64,000 nt of DNA from UBA668 sp041918155 (GCA_041918155.1 JAYRWH010000075.1:1-64000), one strand, 5' to 3'; numbered from the stretch's first letter, positions 25,818 to 35,493 are shown. Translations and numbers: made by a program. The notes: a model not told the origin generated them from the letters alone.

Positions 25818-26717
25818 CGACGGTCCGGAGGGTGCACCTCCGACCATCTGACAGAAGGCCATTGCCGCCGGCGACGCGGAGGGGCGGGTCACGACCGACA
25901 GCTCGATGGCCGTCCGTGGGCGGATCCGGCGAACCGCGATGCCATCGAGGCCGAGAGTGGAGGCCAAGGAAGCCGTGGTGATCGCGGCACCGACGCCTCC
26001 TCGCACCAGCTCGACGATCATCTGCGGGTCTGAGCACTCGCAGACGACGGTGGGCAGCGAACCGCTGGCCCACAGCACGTACTCGTCAGCTGACGAGCGA
26101 GTCTGCGTACCGGTCACCGGCACGATCAGGGGAATCTCCGGCAGGGAGGTCATCCGGATCGTCGGGCGGCGCGGTGCCGTCGCCGCCGGAAAGATGAGCA
26201 CCAGCTCCTGCGAATCGGCGACGACTGCGGCTTCGAGGTCGCCAGGCACTTCGATCGAGCGCACGATGCCGACGTCGCAGCGCCCGCTGCGCACCAGTTC
26301 GATCACGCCGGCGTCGCCCGCCGGGTCGTCCACCATCATCCGCAGGGCCGGGTAGCGGCGGTGGAACTCGGCGACGAGGCGCGCCGCATCGACGACGGCC
26401 ATGCGGACGCACCCCACCCGGAGCTCGCCGGCGACCAGGCCGGCGACAGCGGACACCGAGGCCCGGCCGCTTTCGGCCTCCGCCACGGCGCGACGTGCCG
26501 CACCGATGAATGCGGTGCCGGCGGCGGTGAGCACGGTTCCGCTGGGCAAGCGATCGAAGAGGCGGGCGCCCAGCTCACCCTCCAGCCGGGTGATGGCATA
26601 CGAGAGCGTCGGTTGGGAGAGGTGCAGCGCCGCGGCGGCCCCGGTGAAGCTGCCGTGGTCGGCGATGGCGATCACACAACGAAGGTGATGGAGTTCCACC
26701 TCCACATGGAACCACAT
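25803..26717 (-). CDS. LysR-family transcriptional regulator
   Basis: About 304 residues. The N-terminal HTH is classic: LHHLRCVIAIADHGSFTGAA, LHLSQPTLSYAITRLEGELG and ARLFDRLPSGTVLTAAG; the rest is a LysR substrate-binding fold (GELRVGCVRMAVVDAARLVA). The start is uncertain. ATGs lie at 26732 and 26717 and GTGs at 26705 and 26699; the homologous region begins at about 26705. An 11-residue upstream extension would span an exact 10-bp tandem repeat (CCACATGGAA twice, 26702-26721). It is divergent from the GH116 gene, its likely target. Confidence 0.86.
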   Translation of the reverse strand: MWFHVEVELHHLRCVIAIADHGSFTGAAAALHLSQPTLSYAITRLEGELGARLFDRLPSGTVLTAAGTAFIGAARRAVAEAESGRASVSAVAGLVAGELRVGCVRMAVVDAARLVAEFHRRYPALRMMVDDPAGDAGVIELVRSGRCDVGIVRSIEVPGDLEAAVVADSQELVLIFPAATAPRRPTIRMTSLPEIPLIVPVTGTQTRSSADEYVLWASGSLPTVVCECSDPQMIVELVRGGVGAAITTASLASTLGLDGIAVRRIRPRTAIELSVVTRPSASPAAMAFCQMVGGAPSGPSSDSQ

Positions 26718-26729
26718 GGAACCGACGCA

Positions 26730-26746
26730 CATAGAACATCTCTATG
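26730..26746. promoter_or_regulatory. inverted repeat between LysR and GH116 genes
   Basis: CATAGA (26730-26735) and TCTATG (26741-26746) form a perfect inverted repeat with a 5-nt spacer, in the divergent promoter region, as expected for a LysR binding site. It overlaps the first possible LysR ATG, which favours a start further downstream. Confidence 0.4.
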
Positions 26747-26848
26747 GTGACCCACCATAAGTTTCATTGGACAAATCACCTCGGCCGGGAAATCCTGAGT
26801 CGAGACGCAGGAACGGCGGCCGGCGGCCACACCCGAACAAGGACTCCC

Positions 26849-29686
26849 ATGACAGCGCACGATCGGCCCGCACCGCTCCCCCATCTCGACGGCACACCGT
26901 TCGGGCGGCGGGCCTTCATCCTCGGCAGCGCCGTCGGCCTCGTCGGCCTCGTCACCGGGTGCGACGACGGAGGAACACCTGGCTCCACACCCACCAACGG
27001 CAGCGGCGCTCCATCGACCACTGTGGTCGCGGGCTCAGCCACCGAGTGGACCGTGCCGGATGCGGCGTACTTCCGCCAATGGGGCCTCACCGGGCCCGGC
27101 CCCTGTGGCCCGATCGGTGATCCTGAGTGCTCCACGGGCGTGGATTCGGGGCTGCGTACGCTCATCGGCGGGCTGAGCGTGCCGGGTCTCGGCATCCCGC
27201 TGGGCGGCGTCGGCGCCGGCGCGTTCCACTACAACCTGTTCGGCACGTTCGGCCCGTGGAACATGGGCGGTTCCCAAGGGTCATCGTTCTGGCAGATGCG
27301 AACGCTCCCGCAGGGAGCGTTCCACGTCCGCGAAGCGGTGAGCGGCACCGTTGCCACCCCGACGGTGAAGACCCTCGCGACGCGCCACGACAACATCGCA
27401 CCCCAGCGCAACTTCGGTGGTGTGCTGCCGGCCTGGAACCAACTCGAGCCCGGCGACGGCACCTACGCCGCGCTCTACCCGTTCGGATGGACCACATACA
27501 CCGCGTTCGAGGCGGAGGTGTCGATGCGGTTCTGGTCGCCGATCGTCGCCGGCGAGGACGAACGAACCTCCATGCCGGTGGCCTTCTTCGATGTGAATCT
27601 GGCCAATCCCACTGACACAGCGCTCGACCTGTCGGTGATGTTCACGTTCCCGAATGCGACCTCACACTCGGAGGGCACCACCCGCCTCGGGCTCTACAGC
27701 CGGTTCGACACCGACGCAGCCTCCGGTGTCAGCGGAGTGACCCTGGGTTCCGACGACCCCTCGAACACTCCCGACGCGGCCATGTCCGAGTGGACGATCG
27801 CCGCCCTGCCGACGGCGGAGCAGAAGCTGACGTACGTCACCTCGTGGAACGCCGAGGGTGACGGAAGCGACATCTATGAACCGTTCACGTCTGCAGGCGC
27901 ACTTCCCAACAGCGCCCTCGACGAGTCGAACACGGCCGGCGCCGTCGCGGTCACCGTGCGACTCGAGCCCGGCGAGCGGAGCACAGTCCGTTACGCCCTG
28001 TCGTGGGACTTCCCCCAGGTGCAGTACGGGCGCCGGCGAGGGACGGCCATCTGGATGCGTCGCTACACCGAGTTCCTCGGCGCCACGGTGACCGACGCGA
28101 ACGACTATGTCGCCGACTCGTACCCGTTTCAGCAGGCGTTCGCCATCGCCACACGCGAGCTGGCCCGGCACGATGACTCGCTCACCAGCGTCGAGTCGTG
28201 GTGGAAGCCGATCGCCGACAACGACAAGTACCCGGTGTGGTTGCGTAAGGCCGCCCTCAACGAGCTGTTCCAGATGGTGTTCAACGCCTCGTTCTGGGAG
28301 GCGGGATTGGTGAGCAGCACCATCACCCCCACCCCTGGCGGACCCCGCCTTGGCGGGGAGGTTCCGGGCACCCGCCTGTTCTTCACCATCGACGCCGGCA
28401 GCGGTGGCGCCTCGGCCAACGAGATGGACGTCGACAGCTTCGGCTACCTCTGCTACACCAAGCTGTTCCCTGGTCTCGAGCACGGCCGTGTCCGAGCGTG
28501 GCTGCAGCTCATCAAGCAGGACCGGTACGGCCGGGTGCCCCAGCAGTTCTACCCCGGCGATGGGCCGTACATCAGCACCACCTCGGCCGACCAGGGCGCG
28601 CCCAGCGCTGACAGTCCGCCGGTCTTCGGCGCCCCACCCGCCGCCCCGTCCACCGACCTCGGCGCCCTGTTCGACCCTGCGGGCGGCGACTCGTTCCGCG
28701 ACTGTGCCCACAAGGTGATCTACCGGGCGTACGCGCTGTACCACGAGACCGGCGACGAGAGCCTCGTCTCGTACGGGTATGCGCCGATGCTGAAGGCCCT
28801 TCGCAACATGCAGTTCTACCGCCCGGACGGGTCGCACCTCCCCGCCGACCCGCCGTCGAACAACCCGGCGAACAGCTACGACCAACTCGTGGTCAACGGT
28901 CACGGCATCTACAACAGTCAGCTGTACCTCCTCTCGCTGCAGATCCTGTCCACCCTCACGCCGAAGGCCATCGAGCTCGACGTCCCCGAGGCCACCGCAG
29001 CGGTACAGTCCGAGCTCGACGACGAACTGGCCGCGGCGAAGGCCGAGTTCGAGTCGATCCTTTGGAACCCGACGACCGGGCGCTACCGCTACTGCGACGG
29101 TACCGGCGGCATCGAGGATCGCACCGGCGACATCTACGGCAACAAGAAGCCGGTGCTGCCACCCGACGTGGTGTTCCTCGACTCCTTCTTCGCCCAGTGC
29201 ATCGCGTCGCAGCTCGGGCTGCCGGATCTGATCGACGTCGAGAACGCGCGGACGCACTGGAACAACACCCTCGACGCCTTCCTCGCCCCCACCGATCCTT
29301 CCGGCAGACAAGTCGGTCCGCCGATCATGCTCGACACCGACCTCAAGCACTTCGGGATGCACTACATGCAGCCCGAGGGCAGGTTCCTCGCCGAGCTTGC
29401 CGACGTGTGGCCAGGCACCACCTACATGGCGACGGCGGCAGCCGTGCACATCGGCCGTCAGACCGGCGACGATGCGCTCGTCGAGAAGGCCCTCAAGATG
29501 AGCGAAGCCGTGGCGAACATCGTCTTCGACGATGGCGGGTTGACGACCCTTGGTCTGGCCTTCGGCACACCTGAGTCGTGGTTCGTCGACGACGTGACGA
29601 TCGTGCGTTACACGGCCTACGCTCGCGCCCGTTCGGTGTGGCAACTCGTCGACGCGCTCGACCCGCTCATGGCGTGGTCGCGTTAG
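26849..29686 (+). CDS. GH116-family (GBA2-like) glycoside hydrolase, predicted Tat lipoprotein
   Basis: A 945-residue protein. The N-terminus RRAFILGSAVGLVGLVTGCDD combines a twin-arginine-type signal with a lipobox (LVTGC), so export and membrane anchoring are predicted. The N-terminal GH116 beta-domain includes GLGIPLGGVGAGAFHYNLFG near residue 110. The C-terminal helical barrel (DUF608/GBA2 catalytic region) contains VVNGHGIYNSQLYLLSLQIL and YRYCDGTGGIEDRTGD. Family members are beta-glucosidases, beta-xylosidases and glucosylceramidases; which substrate applies is unclear. The ATG at 26849 follows AAGGA. Control by the divergent LysR is probable. Confidence 0.85.
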   Translation: MTAHDRPAPLPHLDGTPFGRRAFILGSAVGLVGLVTGCDDGGTPGSTPTNGSGAPSTTVVAGSATEWTVPDAAYFRQWGLTGPGPCGPIGDPECSTGVDSGLRTLIGGLSVPGLGIPLGGVGAGAFHYNLFGTFGPWNMGGSQGSSFWQMRTLPQGAFHVREAVSGTVATPTVKTLATRHDNIAPQRNFGGVLPAWNQLEPGDGTYAALYPFGWTTYTAFEAEVSMRFWSPIVAGEDERTSMPVAFFDVNLANPTDTALDLSVMFTFPNATSHSEGTTRLGLYSRFDTDAASGVSGVTLGSDDPSNTPDAAMSEWTIAALPTAEQKLTYVTSWNAEGDGSDIYEPFTSAGALPNSALDESNTAGAVAVTVRLEPGERSTVRYALSWDFPQVQYGRRRGTAIWMRRYTEFLGATVTDANDYVADSYPFQQAFAIATRELARHDDSLTSVESWWKPIADNDKYPVWLRKAALNELFQMVFNASFWEAGLVSSTITPTPGGPRLGGEVPGTRLFFTIDAGSGGASANEMDVDSFGYLCYTKLFPGLEHGRVRAWLQLIKQDRYGRVPQQFYPGDGPYISTTSADQGAPSADSPPVFGAPPAAPSTDLGALFDPAGGDSFRDCAHKVIYRAYALYHETGDESLVSYGYAPMLKALRNMQFYRPDGSHLPADPPSNNPANSYDQLVVNGHGIYNSQLYLLSLQILSTLTPKAIELDVPEATAAVQSELDDELAAAKAEFESILWNPTTGRYRYCDGTGGIEDRTGDIYGNKKPVLPPDVVFLDSFFAQCIASQLGLPDLIDVENARTHWNNTLDAFLAPTDPSGRQVGPPIMLDTDLKHFGMHYMQPEGRFLAELADVWPGTTYMATAAAVHIGRQTGDDALVEKALKMSEAVANIVFDDGGLTTLGLAFGTPESWFVDDVTIVRYTAYARARSVWQLVDALDPLMAWSR

Positions 29687-29714
29687 TTCGATCGTCGCGC
29701 CGCTGCCGTACCGC

Positions 29715-31997
29715 TCACTCCGTCCGCAGGAGGTGCTCGACCTCAGCCTGCAACTGCGCCGGTGTCGGCGTCACGGCGTCGAACGTGACCGTGTGCAGCA
29801 CGCCGCTCCAAGGGAACGGTGTTGCATAGTCGTCACTGACGGGGAAGCCTGCGTCGTGTCCGATGCGCAGGCCTCCCCCGCCGATCTGCATCCCGGCGCC
29901 CGCCAAACCCCGCGGCAGCGGGGCAGCTGCCCACGCCTCGTCGTCGACGGTGAGCACGCCGACGCCACCGTTGGGCTCAGCCATGTACCTGAAGCCGATG
30001 GCGTGCCGACCGGCCGCCAGTTGACGATCGGCGGCCACCCGATAGCCGTGACCCGCCAGGTTGACGAGGAAGCACGGCTGTCCGCCAAGCACGACAAGAG
30101 CCCAACCGCTCGTCCAGTCGCCGATGGCGCACAGCACGCCCTCTGCGCCAACATCGGGCACCTCGACGTCGACGAGCAGCTGAGCGCCGCCGGCGAGCGA
30201 AGGCACGGCCTCATCGGCGATCGGGCTGCCGCCGGGCCGGTAGACGATGCGGCCCGGAGTCGGCCACAACGGCCGCTCCATCGCCGCCACGCGTGAGCGA
30301 AGCCCGTCGTCGATCGGCAGGACGTTGTTCGCCGCTGCCTCCCGCCACCACCGATCCTCCAGCGCCTGCACGAGCTCGGGGTGCTTCTCGGCAACGTCGT
30401 GGGCCTCGGTGAAGTCGTCCGCCAAGTGGAAGAGACACCACTGGTCAGCGGCGAGATCGCGGCTGCCCTCGAGCAGGGATTCGTCGGGAACCCCTTGCGA
30501 CACATGGTCGGTGGTGGCCTTCCAGCCGTCGTGGTAGATCGAACGCGAGCCGAGCATCTCGAAGTACTGAGTGGTGTGCACCTCGGAGGCGTCCGGCGTG
30601 GCGAACGTGCCCAACAGGCTCTCGCCGTCGATGCGCTGCTGCTCGACGCCGTCGACGGCGGTGGGTACCTTGACCCCGCACACGTCGAGGATCGTGGGGA
30701 AGATGTCGGTGATGTGGCAGAACTGCGAGCGAACGCCACCCGGGTCGGGCACGTCGCGCGGCAACCGAACCACGAGCGGAGTTCGGGTGCCGCCCAGCCA
30801 GGTGTATCGCTTCCAGAGTCGGAACGGCGTGTTGCCCGCCCACGCCCAGCCCCATGGATAGTGGTTGTACGAGCGGAACCCGCCGAGATCATCGATGCCG
30901 GCGAGGTTGTCGCCGAGGTCGTCGCCGTGACCGTGGGCGAAGCGATGCTCGTTCACCGAGCCGATGGTTCCGCCCTCCGCGCTCGCGCCGTTGTCCGAGC
31001 AGAGCATCACGATGGTGTTGTCGAGCTGGCCGAGCTGTTCGATCCCGGCGAACAGGCGGCCGAGGTGGTGATCGGTGTGGGTCATGAACCCGGCGAAGAC
31101 CTCTTGCATCCGGGCGAACAGTCGCCGCTCGTCGGCCGACAGCGCATCCCAGTCCTGCACCCACGGCGGGCGCGGCGACAGCACCGCGTCCGCGGGCACG
31201 ACACCGGTCGCCCGCTGGCGTTCGAAGACACGCTCACGCGACCGCTCCCACCCGTCGTCGAAGCGACCACGGTAGGCATCGGCCCACTCCGACGGCACAT
31301 GATGCGGCGCGTGGCCCGCGCCAGGCGCGAGGTACAGGAAGAACGGGCGCCCGGGGCTCGCCTGCTGCTGGTCGAGCACCATCTGGAGCGCGTGGTCGAC
31401 GAGGTCTTCGGTGAGGTGGTAGCCGTCCTCCGGGCGGGCCGGCGGATCGACGTAGTGGTTGTCGGAGACGAGTGTCGGGGTCCAGTGGTTCGCGTCGCCA
31501 TGGAGAAACCCGTAGTAGCGGTCGAAGCCGACACCGAGCGGCCACAGGTCGAACGGCCCGGCGGCGGTGCGGTCGGCGCGCGGCGTGAGGTGCCACTTGC
31601 CGACGGCGAGCGTGCTGTAGCCGCCGTCGCGAAGCACACGGGCGAGGCTCGCCGCCGACTTCGGGATCCGCGTCGTGTACCCGGGGAACCCCATCGCGAT
31701 GTCGGAGAGGAATCCCATGCCCACCGCGTGGTGGTTGCGGCCTGTCAACAGCGCCGCGCGGCTCGGCGAGCACAGGGCCGTGACGTGGAACCTGTTGTAC
31801 CGCAGACCGCCTGCGGCCAGCCTATCGATGTTCGGCGTGGCGATGTCGGACCCGTAGCAGCCCAACTGGGCGAAGCCGACATCGTCGAGCAGCACGACGA
31901 CGACGTTGGGAGCCCCCTCAGGATGAGGCCGCGGCTCGAACCACGGCACCGAATCCTTCACCGTGCGACCGATCACAGGTCCGGATGCAGCAGGCAT
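29715..31997 (-). CDS. arylsulfatase-type sulfatase with C-terminal beta-sandwich
   Basis: A 760-residue sulfatase. LLDDVGFAQLGCYGSDIATP near residue 30 supplies metal-binding Asp residues, and LCSPSRAALLTGRNHH near 75 has the C-x-P-S-R formylglycine-maturation motif. GKWHLTPR and HADPP-region motifs follow. Residues after about 590 form a beta-sandwich domain (LLVDVEVPDVGAEGVLC onward) typical of large actinobacterial arylsulfatases. No signal peptide is visible, so it may be cytosolic or secreted by another route. The ATG at 31997 follows GAGGGGAG. It removes sulfate from a sulfate ester, possibly a sulfated polysaccharide given the neighbouring hydrolases. It is divergent from the TetR gene. 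Confidence 0.9.
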   Translation of the reverse strand: MPAASGPVIGRTVKDSVPWFEPRPHPEGAPNVVVVLLDDVGFAQLGCYGSDIATPNIDRLAAGGLRYNRFHVTALCSPSRAALLTGRNHHAVGMGFLSDIAMGFPGYTTRIPKSAASLARVLRDGGYSTLAVGKWHLTPRADRTAAGPFDLWPLGVGFDRYYGFLHGDANHWTPTLVSDNHYVDPPARPEDGYHLTEDLVDHALQMVLDQQQASPGRPFFLYLAPGAGHAPHHVPSEWADAYRGRFDDGWERSRERVFERQRATGVVPADAVLSPRPPWVQDWDALSADERRLFARMQEVFAGFMTHTDHHLGRLFAGIEQLGQLDNTIVMLCSDNGASAEGGTIGSVNEHRFAHGHGDDLGDNLAGIDDLGGFRSYNHYPWGWAWAGNTPFRLWKRYTWLGGTRTPLVVRLPRDVPDPGGVRSQFCHITDIFPTILDVCGVKVPTAVDGVEQQRIDGESLLGTFATPDASEVHTTQYFEMLGSRSIYHDGWKATTDHVSQGVPDESLLEGSRDLAADQWCLFHLADDFTEAHDVAEKHPELVQALEDRWWREAAANNVLPIDDGLRSRVAAMERPLWPTPGRIVYRPGGSPIADEAVPSLAGGAQLLVDVEVPDVGAEGVLCAIGDWTSGWALVVLGGQPCFLVNLAGHGYRVAADRQLAAGRHAIGFRYMAEPNGGVGVLTVDDEAWAAAPLPRGLAGAGMQIGGGGLRIGHDAGFPVSDDYATPFPWSGVLHTVTFDAVTPTPAQLQAEVEHLLRTE

Positions 31998-32040
31998 TGT
32001 TCTCCCCTCGGTGCGCTCCGGCCGAGACGCTGGTGTCGTC

Positions 32041-32060
32041 CACTTTATGTGCATAAAGTG
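32041..32060. promoter_or_regulatory. perfect palindromic operator between sulfatase and TetR genes
   Basis: CACTTTATGTGCATAAAGTG consists of two 9-bp arms and a 2-nt spacer. It is centred about 44 bp upstream of the sulfatase start and 33 bp upstream of the TetR gene start, so the TetR protein probably binds it and controls both. Confidence 0.65.
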
Positions 32061-32092
32061 TGGTCGGCAAGCAGCACCGAGCAGGAGACCCC

Positions 32093-32725
32093 GTGCCCCA
32101 GCCGCGACCGACGTCGGACCATCCCACGCCCGAGGGGCGCAGGCGGTCTGTACGCGCCGAGCTCCTGCGCGCGGCGATGGACCTGTTCGCCAAGGGGGGC
32201 AGCCGCGGTACACCGCTCGCGGCGATCGCCGAGCGCATCGGGGTGACGACGCCTGCGATCACACACCACTTCGGCACCAAACGGGCCTTACTCCTGGAGA
32301 TCGTCGATGAACTCGACCGCGCCGACTTCGCGGAAGCGGCCGACGACCCGGATGTCGACTGGGAGGCCAACATCCGCGCCTGGGCGCGATCACTCGCAGG
32401 GGACCCTGCGTACGCCAACCTCTCCCGCCTGCGCGCCGTGATGGTGACCGAGGCACTCGACGTCGACTTCCCCGCCCACCATCACTTCGTCGAGCGGCAG
32501 CGGCGGCAGCGGCGCCTCACCGCCGACGCGCTCGCACGCGCCCAGCGCGACGGCACAGTACGCGGCGACGCCGATGTGGCGGCAGCCGCCGCCGAGTTGG
32601 TCGCCTTCCTCCAGGGGGTGCAGCTGCAATGGCTGCTCGATCCCGACGAGGTGCGACTCATCGAGATCGTCGACGCCTTCATCGACCGACTGGTCGCCTC
32701 GCTCATCCCCGCAAGATCTCGGTGA
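32093..32725 (+). CDS. TetR/AcrR-family transcriptional regulator
   Basis: About 210 residues with an N-terminal HTH (RAELLRAAMDLFAKGGSRGT, AIAERIGVTTPAITHHFGTK, RALLLEIVDELD) and a helical ligand-binding domain ending VQLQWLLDPDEVRLIEIVDA. The start is taken as GTG at 32093 because GGAG lies 6 nt before it; a longer start at 32060 would fall in the operator. It is divergent from the sulfatase. Its 3' end overlaps the convergent dioxygenase remnant by 23 bp. Confidence 0.88.
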   Translation: MPQPRPTSDHPTPEGRRRSVRAELLRAAMDLFAKGGSRGTPLAAIAERIGVTTPAITHHFGTKRALLLEIVDELDRADFAEAADDPDVDWEANIRAWARSLAGDPAYANLSRLRAVMVTEALDVDFPAHHHFVERQRRQRRLTADALARAQRDGTVRGDADVAAAAAELVAFLQGVQLQWLLDPDEVRLIEIVDAFIDRLVASLIPARSR

Positions 32726-32978
32726 CCTGCTCGCGCAGTACGGCCAGGTCGTCGTGCGCCCTGGCGCGTCTCGAACTGCGAGGGGCCAGGGTGAAGCTCG
32801 TGTACATCACCCGTCGCTCCTCCAGGCGGCGTGCGGTGGCTTCGTGGAGCGTGCACGACAAGTGCATGGTGAGATCGCCCGGCTCGGCGTCGAGCGCGTG
32901 CACGGCCAGGTAGGGGTCGGTCTTGGCGATCTCGACGGGCATTGCCACCCGGTGCGAGCCCGGGATCGTCGACCTCAC
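32703..32978 (-). pseudogene. 3' remnant of a phytanoyl-CoA dioxygenase (PhyH)-family gene
   Basis: Ninety-one residues that match only the C-terminal part of PhyH-type Fe(II)/2-oxoglutarate dioxygenases: IPGSHR, then HALDAEPGDLTMHLSCTLHE with the last iron-binding His, and RRVMYTSFTL. The N-terminal two-thirds, including the HxD ligands, is absent. A stop codon precedes the frame at once, and the GH2 gene ends 40 bp upstream. A GTG at 32978 is the only possible start, so a small expressed protein cannot be excluded; decay is the simpler reading. Confidence 0.55.
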
Positions 32979-33018
32979 CTACCCATGATCGCCCATCTGG
33001 AGGCTGCGGACCGACATC

Positions 33019-35493
33019 TCACCCAATGCCCATCGCCTCGATCGCCACGGACACGTCGGCACACCCCTCGGCTGACAGCGAGACGGTGATGCGGCCGGCA
33101 CCAGTGGGACGGACGACGGCCAGCGCGAGCCCGTCGAAGGTGGTGCGTACCGAATCGGTGAACGACTCGAGCGGCGCCGGGTCGGCAGAGCCGTACCCCT
33201 GCAACTGCGCCGGGCCATCGACCTTCAGCGTCACCGGCCGGTCGAGTGTGGTGTGCAGCGTTCCCTCCGCATCGGTGAGCGAGATGGCCACGTACGCCAG
33301 ATCCGTGTCGTCGGCGCGGATCTCGGCTCGGTCGACCTCGGCCCGCAGCACCACCTCGCTGCCGGCCGACACCAGCGTCGTCCATCCGGTCTTGCTTCCA
33401 TCGCGATAGCCGATCGCCACCAGTTCACCGGGTGTGTAGGTGGTCTCGAACTTGGCGGTGAACCGGTTGGCCACGCCTGCCGGCTGCCGACCGAGTGAGG
33501 TGCCATTGAGCACTAGCTCCACCTCGTCGTCGGCGGAGTACACCTCCACGAGCGCCGGCTTGCCCTCGAAACCGGGCCACGACCAGCTGCCGACCGTGTC
33601 GCCCCACGACCACGGCCCGCTGAACGCAACGGCCATGCCGTGTCGGGAGGGCCGCTGCACGGCGATGTACGGCGCGGCGCGCAGGCCGAAGACGATCTCG
33701 CGGTAGTACGACGTCGGGCGGCGATGGCCGAGGATGTCGAGGTCGCCGGTGAGCGCCGTGATCCACGGATACGCGCCCACCAGTGTGAGTGGTGCGGAAG
33801 TGTCGGCGCCGGCCTCGGCATACTCGGTGCGACCGATGCCGGCCTCACCGAGGTAGTCCCACCCCACCCAGGTGAAATCGCCGATCACGTGGCTGTGCTG
33901 CTCGACGAGCGGCCAGTTGGCGTGGATGTTCGTGGAATGGGTCTCCGAGCCGACGATCACCCGGTTGGGGTGCAGCTCGCCGTCGACGACATACCGCGCG
34001 TCGACGTAGTTGTAGCCGGCGATATCCACGTGGGCGCAGGCCTCCTCGATCGCTTCGCCCACGAACGGCGCCTGCAGCAGCCGGCCCATCACCTCTTGCC
34101 ACGCCGCCATCATCGTGTTGACTCCCGGCTCGGCGCCCGCACTGTCGCTCTGGGCGCTGGCCTTCTCGCGCATCTCGGCCAGGAAGCCACGAATCGCGAG
34201 CAACGGCTGCACACAGTTGGTGACGAACCGGGTCGGATCGAACGCGCGCACGGCCTCCGCCAGTTCGCGGCCGAGGCGCGCTCCGAGGGGTGTGCCCACA
34301 TCGGGGATCTCGTTGCCGATGCTGTACATGATCACGCTCGGGTGGTTGCGATCCTTGCGCACCATCGACTCGATGTCGGCATGCCACCACTCGCTGAACT
34401 GGTTGGCGTAGTCGTGGTCACTCTTGGGCTCGGTCCACATGTCGAAGGACTCGTCCATCACCAACATGCCCAGGCGGTCGCAGGCTGCGAGCATCGCTCT
34501 GCTCATCGGATTGTGCGCGCTGCGCAGCGCGTTGAACCCCGCGACCTTCAACAGTTCGACCCGGCGCTCCTCGGCCCGATCGATGGTGGCGGCGCCGATG
34601 GGGCCGTTGTCGTGATGCAGGCACGCGCCGCGCAGCTTCACTGTCTCGCCGTTGATCCGCAGACCACGCTGCGGGTCGACCGAGAGCGAGCGGATGCCGA
34701 ACGTGTCCGACACCTCGTCGACGACGCGCCCGCCGTCGTCGGGGTCGAGCACGGTGGTGCGACACGAGTAGAGGTGGGGATGGTCGACACCCCAGCGCCG
34801 CGCATCCGCGACGAGCAGCGACTGACGCACCACGCCGCGCTCTCCGGCGACGAGCGTGAGCGGTGCTACGCCGGTGGCCACCACACCCCCACTCGGATCG
34901 GTGATTTCGTGCGCGACGCGAACGGTGCGGGTGTGGTTCGTTTCGTTCTGCACCTCGGTGGCCACGGCCACGATCGCCGACTGGTCGTCGATCTGAGGCG
35001 TGCTGATCGTGACACCGTCGAGGGCGACGTGCACCGGCTCGAACACCGACAGCCAGACGTTGCGGTAGATGCCCGCACCCGTGTACCACCGCGAGTCGGC
35101 GTTCGCGCGCGCCTCGACCTTGATCACGTTGTCCTTGCCGAAGCGCAGGAAGCGGTCGAGCGACACGGTGAACTCGGAGTATCCATAGGGGCGCGACGCC
35201 GCGAGATCTCCGTTCACGTACACCATCGCGCCGCGGTACACGCCCTCGAACTGGAGGTACGCGCGGCGGTCGCGCCACTCCTCGGGCACCGCGAGGGTCT
35301 TGATGTACTCCCACACCCCACCCTCGTAGTAGCCTGTGGCATTCCCGGCCTCCGGCGTGCGCGTGCCATGGATCATCGCATCGTGGGGCAACTCGACGTG
35401 CTGCCACGGAGTGACGGCCTGGCCGGCCATCTCTGAGAACACATTCGCTTCCGGCCGGTACGACCAACCCGAGTTCCATCGCTGATGGGTCAC
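33019..35493 (-). CDS. GH2-family glycoside hydrolase (beta-galactosidase-like)
   Basis: An 824-residue enzyme with the GH2 domain order: sugar-binding jelly-roll (GYYEGGVWEYIKTLAVP, FEGVYRGAMVYVNGDL, DSRWYTGAGIYRNVWL), immunoglobulin-like domain, TIM barrel (FNALRSAHNPMSRAMLAACD, VIMYSIGNEIPDVG with the acid/base Glu near residue 385, VIVGSETHST with the nucleophile near 505), and C-terminal beta-domains. No signal peptide is seen, so it is probably cytosolic. It could be a galactosidase, glucuronidase or rhamnose-linked activity. The divergent LacI gene and shared operator suggest sugar-induced expression. Confidence 0.9.
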   Translation of the reverse strand: MTHQRWNSGWSYRPEANVFSEMAGQAVTPWQHVELPHDAMIHGTRTPEAGNATGYYEGGVWEYIKTLAVPEEWRDRRAYLQFEGVYRGAMVYVNGDLAASRPYGYSEFTVSLDRFLRFGKDNVIKVEARANADSRWYTGAGIYRNVWLSVFEPVHVALDGVTISTPQIDDQSAIVAVATEVQNETNHTRTVRVAHEITDPSGGVVATGVAPLTLVAGERGVVRQSLLVADARRWGVDHPHLYSCRTTVLDPDDGGRVVDEVSDTFGIRSLSVDPQRGLRINGETVKLRGACLHHDNGPIGAATIDRAEERRVELLKVAGFNALRSAHNPMSRAMLAACDRLGMLVMDESFDMWTEPKSDHDYANQFSEWWHADIESMVRKDRNHPSVIMYSIGNEIPDVGTPLGARLGRELAEAVRAFDPTRFVTNCVQPLLAIRGFLAEMREKASAQSDSAGAEPGVNTMMAAWQEVMGRLLQAPFVGEAIEEACAHVDIAGYNYVDARYVVDGELHPNRVIVGSETHSTNIHANWPLVEQHSHVIGDFTWVGWDYLGEAGIGRTEYAEAGADTSAPLTLVGAYPWITALTGDLDILGHRRPTSYYREIVFGLRAAPYIAVQRPSRHGMAVAFSGPWSWGDTVGSWSWPGFEGKPALVEVYSADDEVELVLNGTSLGRQPAGVANRFTAKFETTYTPGELVAIGYRDGSKTGWTTLVSAGSEVVLRAEVDRAEIRADDTDLAYVAISLTDAEGTLHTTLDRPVTLKVDGPAQLQGYGSADPAPLESFTDSVRTTFDGLALAVVRPTGAGRITVSLSAEGCADVSVAIEAMGIG

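Noticed and set aside
26702..26721. Tandem repeat considered as a mobile-element footprint
   Set aside because: Only two copies, no terminal inverted repeats and no transposase nearby.
27662..29644. 660-codon open frame antisense to the GH116 gene
   Set aside because: Shadow of the GH116 codon pattern, no recognisable protein features, no ribosome site.
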